Positions 52,042 to 60,944 of a DNA stretch of 64,000 nucleotides are shown here, in pieces; positions within the stretch are counted from its first letter, which is position 1, and every line of letters begins with the position of its first letter. Made by a program: the position numbers and the translations under genes. Below the pieces are notes generated by a model. That model did not search any database. It was not told the DNA's origin and saw only the letters and a list, made by a program, of their open reading frames with translations. Source of the stretch: Wenyingzhuangia sp. 2_MG-2023 (GTDB lineage: Bacteria > Bacteroidota > Bacteroidia > Flavobacteriales > Flavobacteriaceae); the NCBI RefSeq assembly GCF_030548295.1, contig NZ_JAUOSB010000001.1, forward strand, positions 744,001 to 808,000. Reading direction: 5' to 3'.

Positions 52042-53318
52042 GCGTTGGTGTTTTTATAAAAGTCTTCTATTTCTTTGTTAAGTCTTGTGAGCAACTCAAT
52101 AGACGATGTTTCTCGGGTTTTGATAACGTTGATAAAACGAATCAATTCTTTGGTTTTTTGTTTGTCGTAGCCAGATTTTAAACTGAGTTGTTCTACCAAT
52201 TTTGGATTGGTTTTGTCGGTAACAATATTGTAAGTATGCCTTATGTTCTTGAAAAAGATATGGATTTTTTGTTGTACTATGGGTTGAAAATTATCTGCTT
52301 CTTCATAAAGTAAAGCGATGGTTTCTACAAAGTCCATACTTGTGTTTCTAACTTTTGGAAGGATAGGAATAATGCGTTGTTTTCTTTTGGCATTGATGAT
52401 GAAAAACAAAAAAACTCCTATTAACAGAAGACACCAAGCCCAATACAATTCTTTTTGTTTTTTTATAAAACGTAAAGGACTGTTAGAAATATCTGCATCG
52501 GTTTTGTAGTTACTTTCAAAGTAAATAAAGGTACTATTGTCTACAAAAGTAGAAGTGGACCCGTTTTGTATAACGGTGTGTGTGTTGTTTATATTTGAGT
52601 TTGGAACTTTGGTAGGAATGTAAGATAATAGTTGATTGATGTATTTTGTATTAGATGTTTCTAATAAATAATAATTGGTAAAAATTTCAGGTTGGGTATG
52701 CAGATAAACCAATCCTTTTTTAAAAGGAATTTCAATAAAATTAGTTTTTTCAAAAAGAGTGTCGTTGCTTTTAAAGGCAATTTCCCCCAAGCTTTTTATA
52801 TTGCTACTGTCTTTAAAATAATTTTGATAAAATTTTAGTTTTGCTTTGTAGGTAAGTGATTCTGGTTTTTGAACGAAACTCAATGTTAGTGAGTCCGTTT
52901 TCATAAGGTTTTTGCCTTTAAAATTTTTGACGATTTTTAGGCTGTCTAACAACGAACTAGAAAACTGATTGGCACTGATAAATGCTGTATTTCCGTTACC
53001 AATAAATGCTAGCAGCTTGTCTTCAGAAGTTTTGTCAGGAAAAAAACCATCATCTATGTTGATGTATGTATTGTTTTGTTGATAATTGATGCTTGGATCC
53101 TCTTCGGTAAATTCATAAAATGTATTTTTTAGAGTCACCAATTTTTTTTGATAAAAAAGCGTATCAAGTTGATCATAAAAGACCTTTAAATCGTACGGAT
53201 TTGTTTCGTTTTCATGATAAGTTCTTTGCCAAATAACTTTTTCAGGAGTTATGTTTTCCAATACAATTGTCAAAACAACCAAAACAATTCCTAAAATGAT
53301 AAAACCTTTTTTCTTCAT
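52029..53318 (-). CDS. DUF4350 domain membrane protein
   Basis: 429 residues. An N-terminal membrane helix (FIILGIVLVVLTIVL) and a second at about residues 287-309 (WAWCLLLIGVFLFFIINA). The DUF4350-like extracytoplasmic domain contains NPYDLKVFYDQLDTLF, and a cytosolic C-terminal domain follows. Part of the MoxR cluster; overlaps moxR by 13 bp and directly follows the DUF4129 gene. Confidence 0.82.
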   Translation of the reverse strand: MKKKGFIILGIVLVVLTIVLENITPEKVIWQRTYHENETNPYDLKVFYDQLDTLFYQKKLVTLKNTFYEFTEEDPSINYQQNNTYINIDDGFFPDKTSEDKLLAFIGNGNTAFISANQFSSSLLDSLKIVKNFKGKNLMKTDSLTLSFVQKPESLTYKAKLKFYQNYFKDSSNIKSLGEIAFKSNDTLFEKTNFIEIPFKKGLVYLHTQPEIFTNYYLLETSNTKYINQLLSYIPTKVPNSNINNTHTVIQNGSTSTFVDNSTFIYFESNYKTDADISNSPLRFIKKQKELYWAWCLLLIGVFLFFIINAKRKQRIIPILPKVRNTSMDFVETIALLYEEADNFQPIVQQKIHIFFKNIRHTYNIVTDKTNPKLVEQLSLKSGYDKQKTKELIRFINVIKTRETSSIELLTRLNKEIEDFYKNTNAWKN

Positions 53319-54029
53319 CTATGATAAGTCTTTTAAGAATTGTTGATATTTTGTAGCTATCTGTTGATGAGAATCTGCATCTATGGCAAATTCACCATAC
53401 CAAACATATGTGTAGTAATAAGAAACGTTTTTAAAGTTTTTGTGATAGGGAGTTTCTTCGGTTTCTAGTTGATAATCTATGGTGGTTTTTAGGTTGCTCA
53501 ATTCAATAATTCCTTTTTCAGATAGTTTTTGTAAAGTCCATAAATGGTGGAATTTTACAGAAAGACGATAGTTTTCTTCTTTTACTGCGTTTTGAATTAA
53601 AACTTCAAAATTAGAAGTTTCAATAGTTTCTACTTCGCTCTGATAACTAAGAGGATTGTTGATCTTATTTTTTCTAAAAATCCAAGTTCCTTCTTTGTAA
53701 AAAAACATACGAGCTATAATGTACACCGCTGCAATGGTAACAAAGCAATAAAAAATAAGTTTTACATAATACAGGGCATTTTTGGCAATACCCAATTGTT
53801 GAAGAAAAGAATAGAGCAATTCTTTAAACCATTGCTTTATCAATAAAATAAAAGGAGGTTTTTGGTCTACATATATGTATTCTTTACCAGTGTAAGATTC
53901 TCTAAAATTAACAGGAATACTTCTGCTAATTCTTTCAGTTTGCTGAATGGTGTCTTGAGCCCAAGAAAAACAACTATTCATCCAGAGCAGTAAAAGCGTA
54001 AAGAAATGTTTGGTGTTTTTTACGTTCAT
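53319..54029 (-). CDS. DUF4129 domain protein
   Basis: 236 residues. Signal-like N-terminus (to CFSWAQ), one membrane helix near residues 88-108 (YYVKLIFYCFVTIAAVYIIA), and a C-terminal cytosolic part with YRLSVKFHHLWTLQKLSEKG and YYYTYVWYGEFAID, as in DUF4129. It belongs to the MoxR/DUF58 cluster. It overlaps the SpoIIM-like gene by 4 bp. Confidence 0.82.
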   Translation of the reverse strand: MNVKNTKHFFTLLLLWMNSCFSWAQDTIQQTERISRSIPVNFRESYTGKEYIYVDQKPPFILLIKQWFKELLYSFLQQLGIAKNALYYVKLIFYCFVTIAAVYIIARMFFYKEGTWIFRKNKINNPLSYQSEVETIETSNFEVLIQNAVKEENYRLSVKFHHLWTLQKLSEKGIIELSNLKTTIDYQLETEETPYHKNFKNVSYYYTYVWYGEFAIDADSHQQIATKYQQFLKDLS

Positions 54030-55003
54030 AAAGCAAAAGATTCCGATGTTATTTTACGTGCAATTTTATTTGGATAGATAAGAAAGTAATAAGAAATAAG
54101 GCTAAGAGTGCTTAAAATAATGATGGCAGCAAGAATTGTAGGCATATCATTTCCGTGTCTAGAAACAAATCCTTCAAGAAATCCTGCAGCAATGGTAAAA
54201 GGAAAGGTCGCAATCATAATTTTTATACCATCTCTCATTCCTCTTTTAAAAGAATCAATTCGTTTGTAGGTTTTAGGAAAAATAATACTTGCACCTAGCA
54301 TCAACCCTACAGCACCTTCTATTACAATTGCAAATATTTCCATGGCACCGTGAATCCAAATTCCTTTCAAACTTTGAAGAAATACACCGTGTTTGGCAAA
54401 AAGATACTGAAAAGAGCCCAACATAATTCCATTGCTCAATAGTACGTAAGCAGTTCCAATTCCACCTGTAATTCCAAAAGCAAAAGCTTTCAATCCTACA
54501 TACAAATTGTTAAAAGTAATTCCAATAAAACCTCCCCAATTGGTTCCAGAATTGTAAACGGCAGTTGGGTTTCCATTTTTAATGTTTTCTAAGGTTTTGT
54601 TTACATAGCCATCAGATAAAATTAGGCGGATAAAACTATCGTCAAAAATAGCAGATAGCACCCCAATACCTACAGAAAGTCCAAAAATGGCAAACGATAA
54701 GTAAATGTATTTTTTATAACGGTAAAGGATAAGTGGAACATCAATTAAAAAAAAGTGCAAAACTCTATTTTTTTCTTCTTTTCTAGATTTGTAAATTTTT
54801 TGAAAAGCTAAGATGGTTAGGTGATTTAGGTAAACCACCAATTTGCTTTTGGTGTAGTATGTCTGAGCAAAAGCCAAGTCGTTGATTAAGTGTAAATAGA
54901 GTTTGGAAAGCTCTTCTGGGTTGCTAATGTTTTTTTCTTGTATTGCGCTTTCAAAACGCAACCATTTTTCTTTATTTTGTTTGATAAATGCAACCTCTCT
55001 CAT
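54026..55003 (-). CDS. Stage II sporulation protein M-like membrane protein
   Basis: 325 residues. An N-terminal cytosolic helical part, then about six membrane helices from residue 100. The SpoIIM-like region is FNNLYVGLKAFAFGITGGIG followed by LQSLKGIWIHGAMEIFAIVI. This non-sporulating lineage uses the family in the MoxR cluster; the role is unknown. It is divergent from the RDD gene, 23 bp between starts. Confidence 0.9.
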   Translation of the reverse strand: MREVAFIKQNKEKWLRFESAIQEKNISNPEELSKLYLHLINDLAFAQTYYTKSKLVVYLNHLTILAFQKIYKSRKEEKNRVLHFFLIDVPLILYRYKKYIYLSFAIFGLSVGIGVLSAIFDDSFIRLILSDGYVNKTLENIKNGNPTAVYNSGTNWGGFIGITFNNLYVGLKAFAFGITGGIGTAYVLLSNGIMLGSFQYLFAKHGVFLQSLKGIWIHGAMEIFAIVIEGAVGLMLGASIIFPKTYKRIDSFKRGMRDGIKIMIATFPFTIAAGFLEGFVSRHGNDMPTILAAIIILSTLSLISYYFLIYPNKIARKITSESFAL

Positions 55004-55026
55004 AGAGTAACAAATTACACGATTAA

Positions 55027-55776
55027 ATGGCAGAAATACAAATTACTACAACTCAAAATGTAAACTTAGATTTTAAATCGGCGGAGTTGAATCATCGTAT
55101 TTTTGCTTGGTTTATTGATAGCATGATAAAGTCAGCCTACATTGGGATTTTGATGTATTTGTTGTTAGGAATTTTAAACCTAGGCAAGTATTTTGAAAGT
55201 TTAGATACTTGGTCTATCATGGCGGTTGTTATTGTTTTAGGAATTCCCGTAATTTTTTACACGTTAACTTTAGAAACTTTGTTGGGCGGACAAACTGTGG
55301 GGAAAAAATTAATGAAATTAAAAGTCTTAAAAATTGATGGTTATCAAACCAGCTTTATTGATTTTTTTATTCGTTGGGTAATGCGTATTGTAGATGTAAA
55401 TATGTTTTCGGGCTTTGTGGCTTTAATTTCTATTGGTAGTTCTTCTAAAGGACAACGACTGGGAGGTCTTGCTTCTGGAACTGCAGTGGTGAGTTTGAGG
55501 AATAAAGTAGATATTAGTCATACTATTTTAGAAGAAAATTTAGAAAACAACTATCAGCCTACGTATACATCGGTTGTGAAATTGTCAGACAATGATGTTC
55601 GAATCATCAAAGAAAATTACCTGAAAGCAAAACGTAAAAATGATGAAGAATTGTTGCTAAAACTGAAAAACAAAGTAGTTGTGGTAATTGGTCAAGAACC
55701 TGTAGAGGAACATTCTATGGTTCAGTTTTTAGATGTAATTATTAAAGATTACAATCACTACACTCAAAATATGTAA
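55027..55776 (+). CDS. RDD family membrane protein
   Basis: 249 residues. The RDD domain occupies about residues 15-160 with helices IGILMYLLLGILNLG and AVVIVLGIPVIFYTLTL, and the conserved GGQTVGKKLMKLKVLK and FFIRWVMRIVD segments. It diverges from the SpoIIM-like gene and is a regular partner of this cluster. The C-terminal 80 residues are soluble. Confidence 0.9.
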   Translation: MAEIQITTTQNVNLDFKSAELNHRIFAWFIDSMIKSAYIGILMYLLLGILNLGKYFESLDTWSIMAVVIVLGIPVIFYTLTLETLLGGQTVGKKLMKLKVLKIDGYQTSFIDFFIRWVMRIVDVNMFSGFVALISIGSSSKGQRLGGLASGTAVVSLRNKVDISHTILEENLENNYQPTYTSVVKLSDNDVRIIKENYLKAKRKNDEELLLKLKNKVVVVIGQEPVEEHSMVQFLDVIIKDYNHYTQNM

Positions 55777-55781
55777 GCAAT

Positions 55782-55815
55782 AAAAAACCTCTTTTAAAAT
55801 ATAAAAGAGGTTTTT
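55782..55815. terminator. Bidirectional intrinsic terminator
   Basis: AAAAAACCTCTTTTA / TAAAAGAGGTTTTT, with A- and T-tracts, between convergent RDD and DUF805 genes. Confidence 0.85.
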
Positions 55816-55822
55816 GTATGTT

Positions 55823-56182
55823 TTAAGCTTCTGAAATTCCTATTTCTTCTAATTCGTCTGTTGGGTTTTTAGGATCGGGTCCGTATTCATTTGAACCCTC
55901 GTCTCCATTTGTACAAGCTAAAATCAAGCTGTATATAGGGATTAGTAAAAACCATCCAGACTTTCCTACATCGTGCATTCTTCGTACACCAACAGAAAGA
56001 GAAGGCAATAAGATAGCCAAGCTGTATACAGTGCTTAAGTAGTTAAATTCTAAAGCTGGTCCTATGGCTCCTAATAGGATTGATATTAGAGTGTTGAACA
56101 ACGCAAACATCCAATATTCTTTTCTTCTAGCACGTCCGTTAAAGTCTACGTACTGTTTTAATACTTTTAAATACCAATTCAT
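55823..56182 (-). CDS. DUF805 family membrane protein
   Basis: 119 residues. Opens MNWYLKVLKQYVDFNGRARR and has three hydrophobic segments plus the family block GVRRMHDVGKSGWFLLIP. Acidic C-terminus. It is a paralogue of the DUF805 gene immediately upstream on the same strand. Function unknown. Confidence 0.9.
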   Translation of the reverse strand: MNWYLKVLKQYVDFNGRARRKEYWMFALFNTLISILLGAIGPALEFNYLSTVYSLAILLPSLSVGVRRMHDVGKSGWFLLIPIYSLILACTNGDEGSNEYGPDPKNPTDELEEIGISEA

Positions 56183-56259
56183 TTTTTATAGTTTAATTTT
56201 TAAGCATAAAGCTAATTAAAAAAACATTTAAAAAAGTTGTATAATGTTAGTTTTGTAGT

Positions 56260-56640
56260 TTAACCATTGATGTTGGATAACTCTTTTGGATTTTTCCCGT
56301 ATTTGTTTGTTTCTAAATCGCCTTCTTTTACAAGTAAGTACAAACAGTAGGGGAATAAAAATCCATACAGCCCTGGTTTTCCAGTGTCTTGAACTCTACG
56401 TGCACCAACAGCAATAGAAGGGATTAAAACCGCAGTAATGTAAAGAACACCTAGCCAGTTAGCATAAAAGGGTTCACCTAATAAAGTAAAGTTAAAAGCA
56501 TCTAATTCTAAAAAACCTCCTATTTTATGAAATCCCGTAAACATCAATTTGTTGATGATTAAAAAATAGAAATACTCTTTTCTTCTGGCTCTTCCATGAA
56601 AGTTAGCATATTGTTTTAAAACTTTAAAATACCAGTCCAT
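56260..56640 (-). CDS. DUF805 family membrane protein, second copy
   Basis: 126 residues from MDWYFKVLKQYANFHGRARR; a 34-residue upstream extension was dropped because it is not family-like. Family block GARRVQDTGKPGLYGFLFP. A minus-strand TATATTTG element at 56665-56672 lies just upstream. It probably arose by tandem duplication with the neighbouring DUF805 gene. Confidence 0.88.
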   Translation of the reverse strand: MDWYFKVLKQYANFHGRARRKEYFYFLIINKLMFTGFHKIGGFLELDAFNFTLLGEPFYANWLGVLYITAVLIPSIAVGARRVQDTGKPGLYGFLFPYCLYLLVKEGDLETNKYGKNPKELSNING

Positions 56641-56664
56641 AGAATGTTGTAAGGTTAGATGTTG

Positions 56665-56672
56665 CAAATATA
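56665..56672 (-). promoter_or_regulatory. -7 element (TATATTTG) of the DUF805 pair
   Basis: Minus-strand TAnnTTTG match 24 nt before the DUF805 ATG; it favours the shorter start chosen for that gene. Confidence 0.4.
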
Positions 56673-56729
56673 AGGAAACAAAATATAGAAGATTGTTTTT
56701 GATAGGCATGACAAATAGAATATAATTTA

Positions 56730-56760
56730 TTTGCAAATTCAAAAATCTATGCTAAATTTG
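56730..56760 (+). promoter_or_regulatory. trp operon promoter, TTTG-N19-TAAATTTG
   Basis: The best Bacteroidota-type promoter in the window: -33 TTTG at 56730-56733 and -7 TAAATTTG at 56753-56760 with a 19-nt spacer. The start of transcription is expected within a few nt of the leader ATG at 56766. Confidence 0.75.
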
Positions 56761-56765
56761 TGTCA

Positions 56766-56816
56766 ATGAAATTAGATAGAAAAAATATTTGGTGGTGGTA
56801 CACTCTTAGTAATTAA
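56766..56816 (+). CDS. trpL: trp operon leader peptide (16 aa, three consecutive Trp)
   Basis: Short ORF encoding MKLDRKNIWWWYTLSN. Three adjacent TGG codons sit at positions 9-11. It lies directly behind the promoter and before a terminator hairpin ahead of trpE, so it is the tryptophan-sensing leader. The ATG lies 5 nt after the -7 element, so it is probably translated from a leaderless mRNA. The stop codon directly precedes the antiterminator segment. Confidence 0.88.
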   Translation: MKLDRKNIWWWYTLSN

Positions 56817-56887
56817 GCGTGAGTATCATTGTGTATTTTTAAAAATATAAATATATAAAGGCTTATCTCACGATAAGCCTTTTTTTA
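56817..56887 (+). promoter_or_regulatory. trp attenuator (antiterminator/terminator)
   Basis: Terminator stem AAAGGCTTATC / GATAAGCCTTT with a TCAC loop, then a T tract. The segment CGTGAG (56818-56823), right after the leader stop, is complementary to CTCACG (56867-56872) in the terminator loop and arms. A ribosome at the leader stop covers CGTGAG and lets the terminator form. A ribosome stalled at the TGG codons leaves it free to break the terminator. Confidence 0.8.
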
Positions 56888-56903
56888 TAGTGTATAAAAC
56901 CGA

Positions 56904-58298
56904 ATGAAGAAATTACAATTTAAGACAGTTATTAAGGAACAGATGGCGGATACGGTAACACCTGTTTCGTTATACTTGAGGTTTAGAGATCGTTTTGCAA
57001 ATACAGTATTATTAGAGGGATCAGATTATCATTCCAAAGAGGATAGTTATTCTTTTTTAGGAATAGATCCATTGGTGCATATAATGGCGGAAAATGATTC
57101 GTTGAATTTAATGTACAAAGATGAGTTGTTGAGTAGTGCACCTTTGCAAAGAAATTTTCATGAAATTTTTCAGTATTATTCTGATTTAATTCAAACAGAT
57201 TCTCCCGATGCTTACAAGTCTTTTAATGGATTGTATGGTTACACAACTTACGATGCCGTTCAGTATTTTGAAAACATCAAATTGCATGCAAAACAAGCAG
57301 AATCTGCCATTCCTTTTTTACATTATAGTTTTTTTAGGTATGTAATTGCGATCAATCATTTTAACGATGAAATGATTGTGATAGAAAATGTGCCTGATGG
57401 TGAAGAATCTAATATTGATGAAATTATCACTATTGTAAACAATCCAACTTATCAAACGCAGCAGTTTTCTTATTTAGAAGATAGCGAGACCTCTTCTTGT
57501 ACAGACGAGGAATTTAAAGAATATGTAAGAAAAGGAAAAGCCCATTGCAAGCGAGGAGATGTTTTCCAAATTGTGTTGTCTAGACAATACCAACAAAAAT
57601 ACAAAGGAGACGATTTTAATTTGTACAGAGCATTGCGATCAATCAATCCGTCACCATATTTATTTTATTTTGATTATGGTAGTTTCCGTTTGATGGGATC
57701 ATCTCCAGAGGCACAAATCAAAGTTCAGAAAGGAGTAGCTACTATCAACCCTATAGCAGGAACGTTCAGAAGAACAGGAAATGCAAAAGAAGATCATTTG
57801 TTAGGAGAAAAATTATCAAACGACAAAAAAGAGACCGCAGAACACGTAATGTTGGTAGATTTAGCTCGTAATGATTTAAGCAAACATGCCGACAATGTAA
57901 CGGTTGAAGTTTTTAAAGAAGTACAGTATTTTAGCCACGTAATCCATTTGGTTTCTACAGTAGATGGTAATATTAAAGGAAACCCATTAAAAATAGTTGG
58001 AGATACATTTCCAGCGGGTACCTTGAGTGGTGCTCCAAAATACAAAGCGATGCAATTGATAGACACTTACGAATCTCAAAGTAGAGGTTTTTATGGTGGT
58101 GCTGTGGGTGTGATTGGTTTAACAGGAGAGGTGAATTTAGCCATTGCAATTAGATCTTTTGTAAGTAAAAACAATACGCTGTATTACCAAGCAGGAGCAG
58201 GTATTGTAATTGATTCTACAGAAGAAGGAGAGTTGCAAGAAGTAAATAACAAATTAGCTGCGTTAAAGAAAGCTTTAGTGTTGGCAGAGAAAATATAA
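56904..58298 (+). CDS. trpE: Anthranilate synthase component I
   Basis: Makes anthranilate from chorismate using ammonia supplied by TrpG. 464 residues. The chorismate-binding core is present: SPYLFYFDYGSFRLMGSSPE, TINPIAGTFRRTG, and near the C-terminus GGAVGVIGLTGEVNLAIAIR and YQAGAGIV. The N-terminal VLLEGSDYHSKEDSYSFLG is the likely Trp feedback region. It is the first gene of a seven-gene operon behind the trp attenuator. Confidence 0.97.
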   Translation: MKKLQFKTVIKEQMADTVTPVSLYLRFRDRFANTVLLEGSDYHSKEDSYSFLGIDPLVHIMAENDSLNLMYKDELLSSAPLQRNFHEIFQYYSDLIQTDSPDAYKSFNGLYGYTTYDAVQYFENIKLHAKQAESAIPFLHYSFFRYVIAINHFNDEMIVIENVPDGEESNIDEIITIVNNPTYQTQQFSYLEDSETSSCTDEEFKEYVRKGKAHCKRGDVFQIVLSRQYQQKYKGDDFNLYRALRSINPSPYLFYFDYGSFRLMGSSPEAQIKVQKGVATINPIAGTFRRTGNAKEDHLLGEKLSNDKKETAEHVMLVDLARNDLSKHADNVTVEVFKEVQYFSHVIHLVSTVDGNIKGNPLKIVGDTFPAGTLSGAPKYKAMQLIDTYESQSRGFYGGAVGVIGLTGEVNLAIAIRSFVSKNNTLYYQAGAGIVIDSTEEGELQEVNNKLAALKKALVLAEKI

Positions 58299-58309
58299 AT
58301 TTAGTGTCT

Positions 58310-58397
58310 GGTGACAGGTAGCAAGTGTCAAGATAATGGCTTATGGCCTTAAAATAAGATACTAGATACCCGATACTAGATACCTGATACTAAGAGA
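58310..58397 (+). repeat. Short repeats in the trpE-trpG spacer
   Basis: Tandem copies of GATACTAGATACC (58358-58370 and 58372-58384, then a partial third copy). The inverse form TAGTATC recurs in the trpC-trpF spacer. Confidence 0.55.
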
Positions 58398-58398
58398 T

Positions 58399-58977
58399 AT
58401 GAAAATATTAATAATAGACAACTACGATTCTTTTACCTACAACCTAGTGCATATGGTAGAAGAAATTACAGGAGAAACTCCAGATGTTTTTAGAAACGAT
58501 GAAATTCCATTAGAAGTGGTTGGAGAATACGATTTGATTATGTTGTCTCCAGGACCTGGAATTCCTGATGAAGCGGGAATTTTAAAGGAAGTTATTGCGG
58601 AGTATGCTGGAAAGAAACCCATTTTTGGAGTGTGTTTAGGTTTGCAGGCAATTACAGAAGTTTTTGGTGGGAAAATCATGAACATGGATAATGTGTTTCA
58701 TGGGGTAGCCACAGAAATGGAAGTAATTGATGAAAACGCAATCATTTTTAAACATTTACCAAAGCTTTTTACCGCTGCAAGATATCATTCTTGGATTGCT
58801 GATGTGAACACAATGCCAAAGGAATTGAAAATAACATGTGTAGATGAAGAAGGTGGAGTAATGGCCATTCAACATAAAGAATTCAACATTAGTGCAGTAC
58901 AATTCCATCCAGAGTCTATTTTAACTCCAGACGGAGAATCGATGGTTAGAGAATTTATAGAAAACGCAAAAAGATAA
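58399..58977 (+). CDS. trpG: Anthranilate synthase component II (glutamine amidotransferase)
   Basis: 192 residues, class I glutamine amidotransferase that gives ammonia to TrpE. Oxyanion segment LSPGPGIPD, nucleophile Cys in GVCLGLQAI near residue 79, and the His-Glu pair in FHPESILTP near residue 171. A stand-alone gene, not fused to trpE or trpD. Confidence 0.96.
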   Translation: MKILIIDNYDSFTYNLVHMVEEITGETPDVFRNDEIPLEVVGEYDLIMLSPGPGIPDEAGILKEVIAEYAGKKPIFGVCLGLQAITEVFGGKIMNMDNVFHGVATEMEVIDENAIIFKHLPKLFTAARYHSWIADVNTMPKELKITCVDEEGGVMAIQHKEFNISAVQFHPESILTPDGESMVREFIENAKR

Positions 58978-59038
58978 TAGACTTTAGCTGTTAGCCAATA
59001 AATAGTTAATAGTCAGGAGCCAAAAGCTATAAGAATTT

Positions 59039-60028
59039 ATGAAACAACTATTATCCAGATTATTTGAGCATGAAAAACTAAGTCAACAAGAGGCTAAAGA
59101 GGTTTTGATGAAGATTGCAAATGGGGATTTTAATCATTCTCAAATTGCATCTTTTGTAACCATCTTTTTGATGCGACCTATTACAGTTGCAGAATTGGCT
59201 GGTTTTAGAGAAGCGTTGTTAGAATTGGCTTTGAAAGTAAATTTGTCAGAGTTCAATACCATTGATTTGTGTGGAACAGGAGGAGACGGAAAAAACACAT
59301 TCAACATTTCTACACTAACTTCTTTTGTGGTTGCAGGAACAGGAAATAAAGTAGCAAAGCATGGAAATTACGGTGTGTCTTCAGCATCGGGTTCGTCTAA
59401 TATGTTAGAGCATTTAGGATATCAATTTACCAACGAAGAGAGTGCTTTAAAAACACAGTTAGACAAAGCAAATATTTGTTTTTTGCATGCTCCACTATTT
59501 CATCCAGCAATGGCCGCTGTAGGTCCTGTTAGAAAAGAATTAGGAGTTAAAACGTTTTTTAATATGTTAGGACCTTTGGTAAATCCTAGTATGCCACAAA
59601 ATCAGTTGGTAGGTGTTTTTAATCTGCAAGTAGGTAGATTGTACAAAGAAATCTTAAGCAAAACGTCTGAGAATTTTGCGGTAGTACACGCATTGGATGG
59701 TTATGATGAAATTTCATTAACAGGTCCTTTTAAAATATACACCAAAACAGATGAGCAAATATTAAAACCAACAGATTTTGGCTTGAGACAAATCAAACAG
59801 TCCGATATTTATGGTGGAAATACAGTGCCTGAAGCAGCAACTATTTTTACTACTATTTTAGATGGAAAAGGAACAAAAGCTCAGAACAATGTAGTGTTAA
59901 CGAATGCTGCTTTTGCATTAAGAACTATAGATCCTAATGTTTCTTTTAAAGAAGCTTTTCACAAAGCAAAAGATAGTTTGATGGGTGGAAAAGCCAAAGA
60001 ATGTTTAAAGACATTGATTGAGCTATAA
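59039..60028 (+). CDS. trpD: Anthranilate phosphoribosyltransferase
   Basis: 329 residues. Adds phosphoribose to anthranilate. PRPP-binding LCGTGGDGKNTFNIST near residue 77, anthranilate-site KHGNYGVSSASGSSN near residue 106, and FLHAPLFHPAMAAVGPVRKE near residue 149. The spacer before it holds an AGCT/GGCTAAAAGC-family repeat. Confidence 0.96.
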   Translation: MKQLLSRLFEHEKLSQQEAKEVLMKIANGDFNHSQIASFVTIFLMRPITVAELAGFREALLELALKVNLSEFNTIDLCGTGGDGKNTFNISTLTSFVVAGTGNKVAKHGNYGVSSASGSSNMLEHLGYQFTNEESALKTQLDKANICFLHAPLFHPAMAAVGPVRKELGVKTFFNMLGPLVNPSMPQNQLVGVFNLQVGRLYKEILSKTSENFAVVHALDGYDEISLTGPFKIYTKTDEQILKPTDFGLRQIKQSDIYGGNTVPEAATIFTTILDGKGTKAQNNVVLTNAAFALRTIDPNVSFKEAFHKAKDSLMGGKAKECLKTLIEL

Positions 60029-60092
60029 GTGAAAAATAAGCATAACGAATGGAAATAAAGCAAATTCGTAACTGAAAATTCGTAATTGAAAC

Positions 60093-60875
60093 ATGACAAT
60101 TTTAGAAAAAATAGTAGCATATAAAAAAAAGGAAGTCGCTAAGATAAAAGCGGAAGTTCAAATTAAAAAATTGGTGGAAAGCCCTAATTTTAAAAGAACA
60201 CCACTTTCTTTAAAAAAATCTTTGTTAGAAGTTGGATCGACAGGAATTATTGCAGAGTTCAAAAGACAATCTCCATCCAAAGGCATTATCAACGACAAAG
60301 CAGATATTCTAGAAGTAACAAATGGTTATTTAGATGCCAATGTTGCTGCTCAGTCTATTTTAACGGATACTCATTTTTTTGGTGGAACCATGGTAGATTT
60401 GATGAAAGCTAGAAGTATTAATGACGTAAAACCAATTCTTAGAAAAGATTTTATTGTGGATGGTTTTCAGATTGTGGAAGCTAAAGCTATTGGTGCAGAT
60501 GTTATTTTATTGATAGCGGCTTGTTTGACCAAAGAAGAATTGAAAAACTACGGTCAATTGGCTACAGATTTAGGGATGGATGTGTTGTATGAAATTCATA
60601 CCCAAGAAGAATTGGATAAGATAGATGCCAACGATAAAATTATAGGAATCAACAACAGGAATTTAAATACGTTTAAGGTAGATTTAGAACATTCAATAGA
60701 ATTGTCTTCTAAGATTCCAGACAGCTGTATCAAAGTTTCGGAGAGTGGAATTAGTGATCCTAAAATTATTATGGGATTGAAACAATACGGTTTTCAAGGG
60801 TTTTTAATTGGAGAAAATTTTATGAAGACAGCAAATCCAGGAGAGGCTTGTAAAGAGTTTATTGGACAAATGTAA
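60093..60875 (+). CDS. trpC: Indole-3-glycerol-phosphate synthase
   Basis: 260 residues. Closes the indole ring in the TIM-barrel enzyme. Signature EFKRQSPSKGII near residue 53, LRKDFIVDGFQI near residue 116 and the C-terminal SESGI with GFLIGENFMK. Not fused to trpF. A TTCGTAAxTGAAA direct repeat lies in the 64-bp spacer before it. Confidence 0.96.
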   Translation: MTILEKIVAYKKKEVAKIKAEVQIKKLVESPNFKRTPLSLKKSLLEVGSTGIIAEFKRQSPSKGIINDKADILEVTNGYLDANVAAQSILTDTHFFGGTMVDLMKARSINDVKPILRKDFIVDGFQIVEAKAIGADVILLIAACLTKEELKNYGQLATDLGMDVLYEIHTQEELDKIDANDKIIGINNRNLNTFKVDLEHSIELSSKIPDSCIKVSESGISDPKIIMGLKQYGFQGFLIGENFMKTANPGEACKEFIGQM

Positions 60876-60879
60876 CATA

Positions 60880-60940
60880 GTATCAACTAGCTAGTACTTA
60901 GTATCAAGAATTATTTAGATACCAGAAACCAGATACCGAA
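60880..60940 (+). repeat. Short repeats in the trpC-trpF spacer
   Basis: TAGTATC twice in an imperfect palindromic setting and GATACCAGAAACCAGATACC, related to the trpE-trpG spacer repeat in the other orientation. Confidence 0.5.
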
Positions 60941-60944
60941 AAAT

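Noticed and set aside
56641-56742. 34-residue extension of the second DUF805 protein
   Set aside because: The paralogue starts at the matching MxWYxKVLKQY, and a promoter-like element lies inside the extension.
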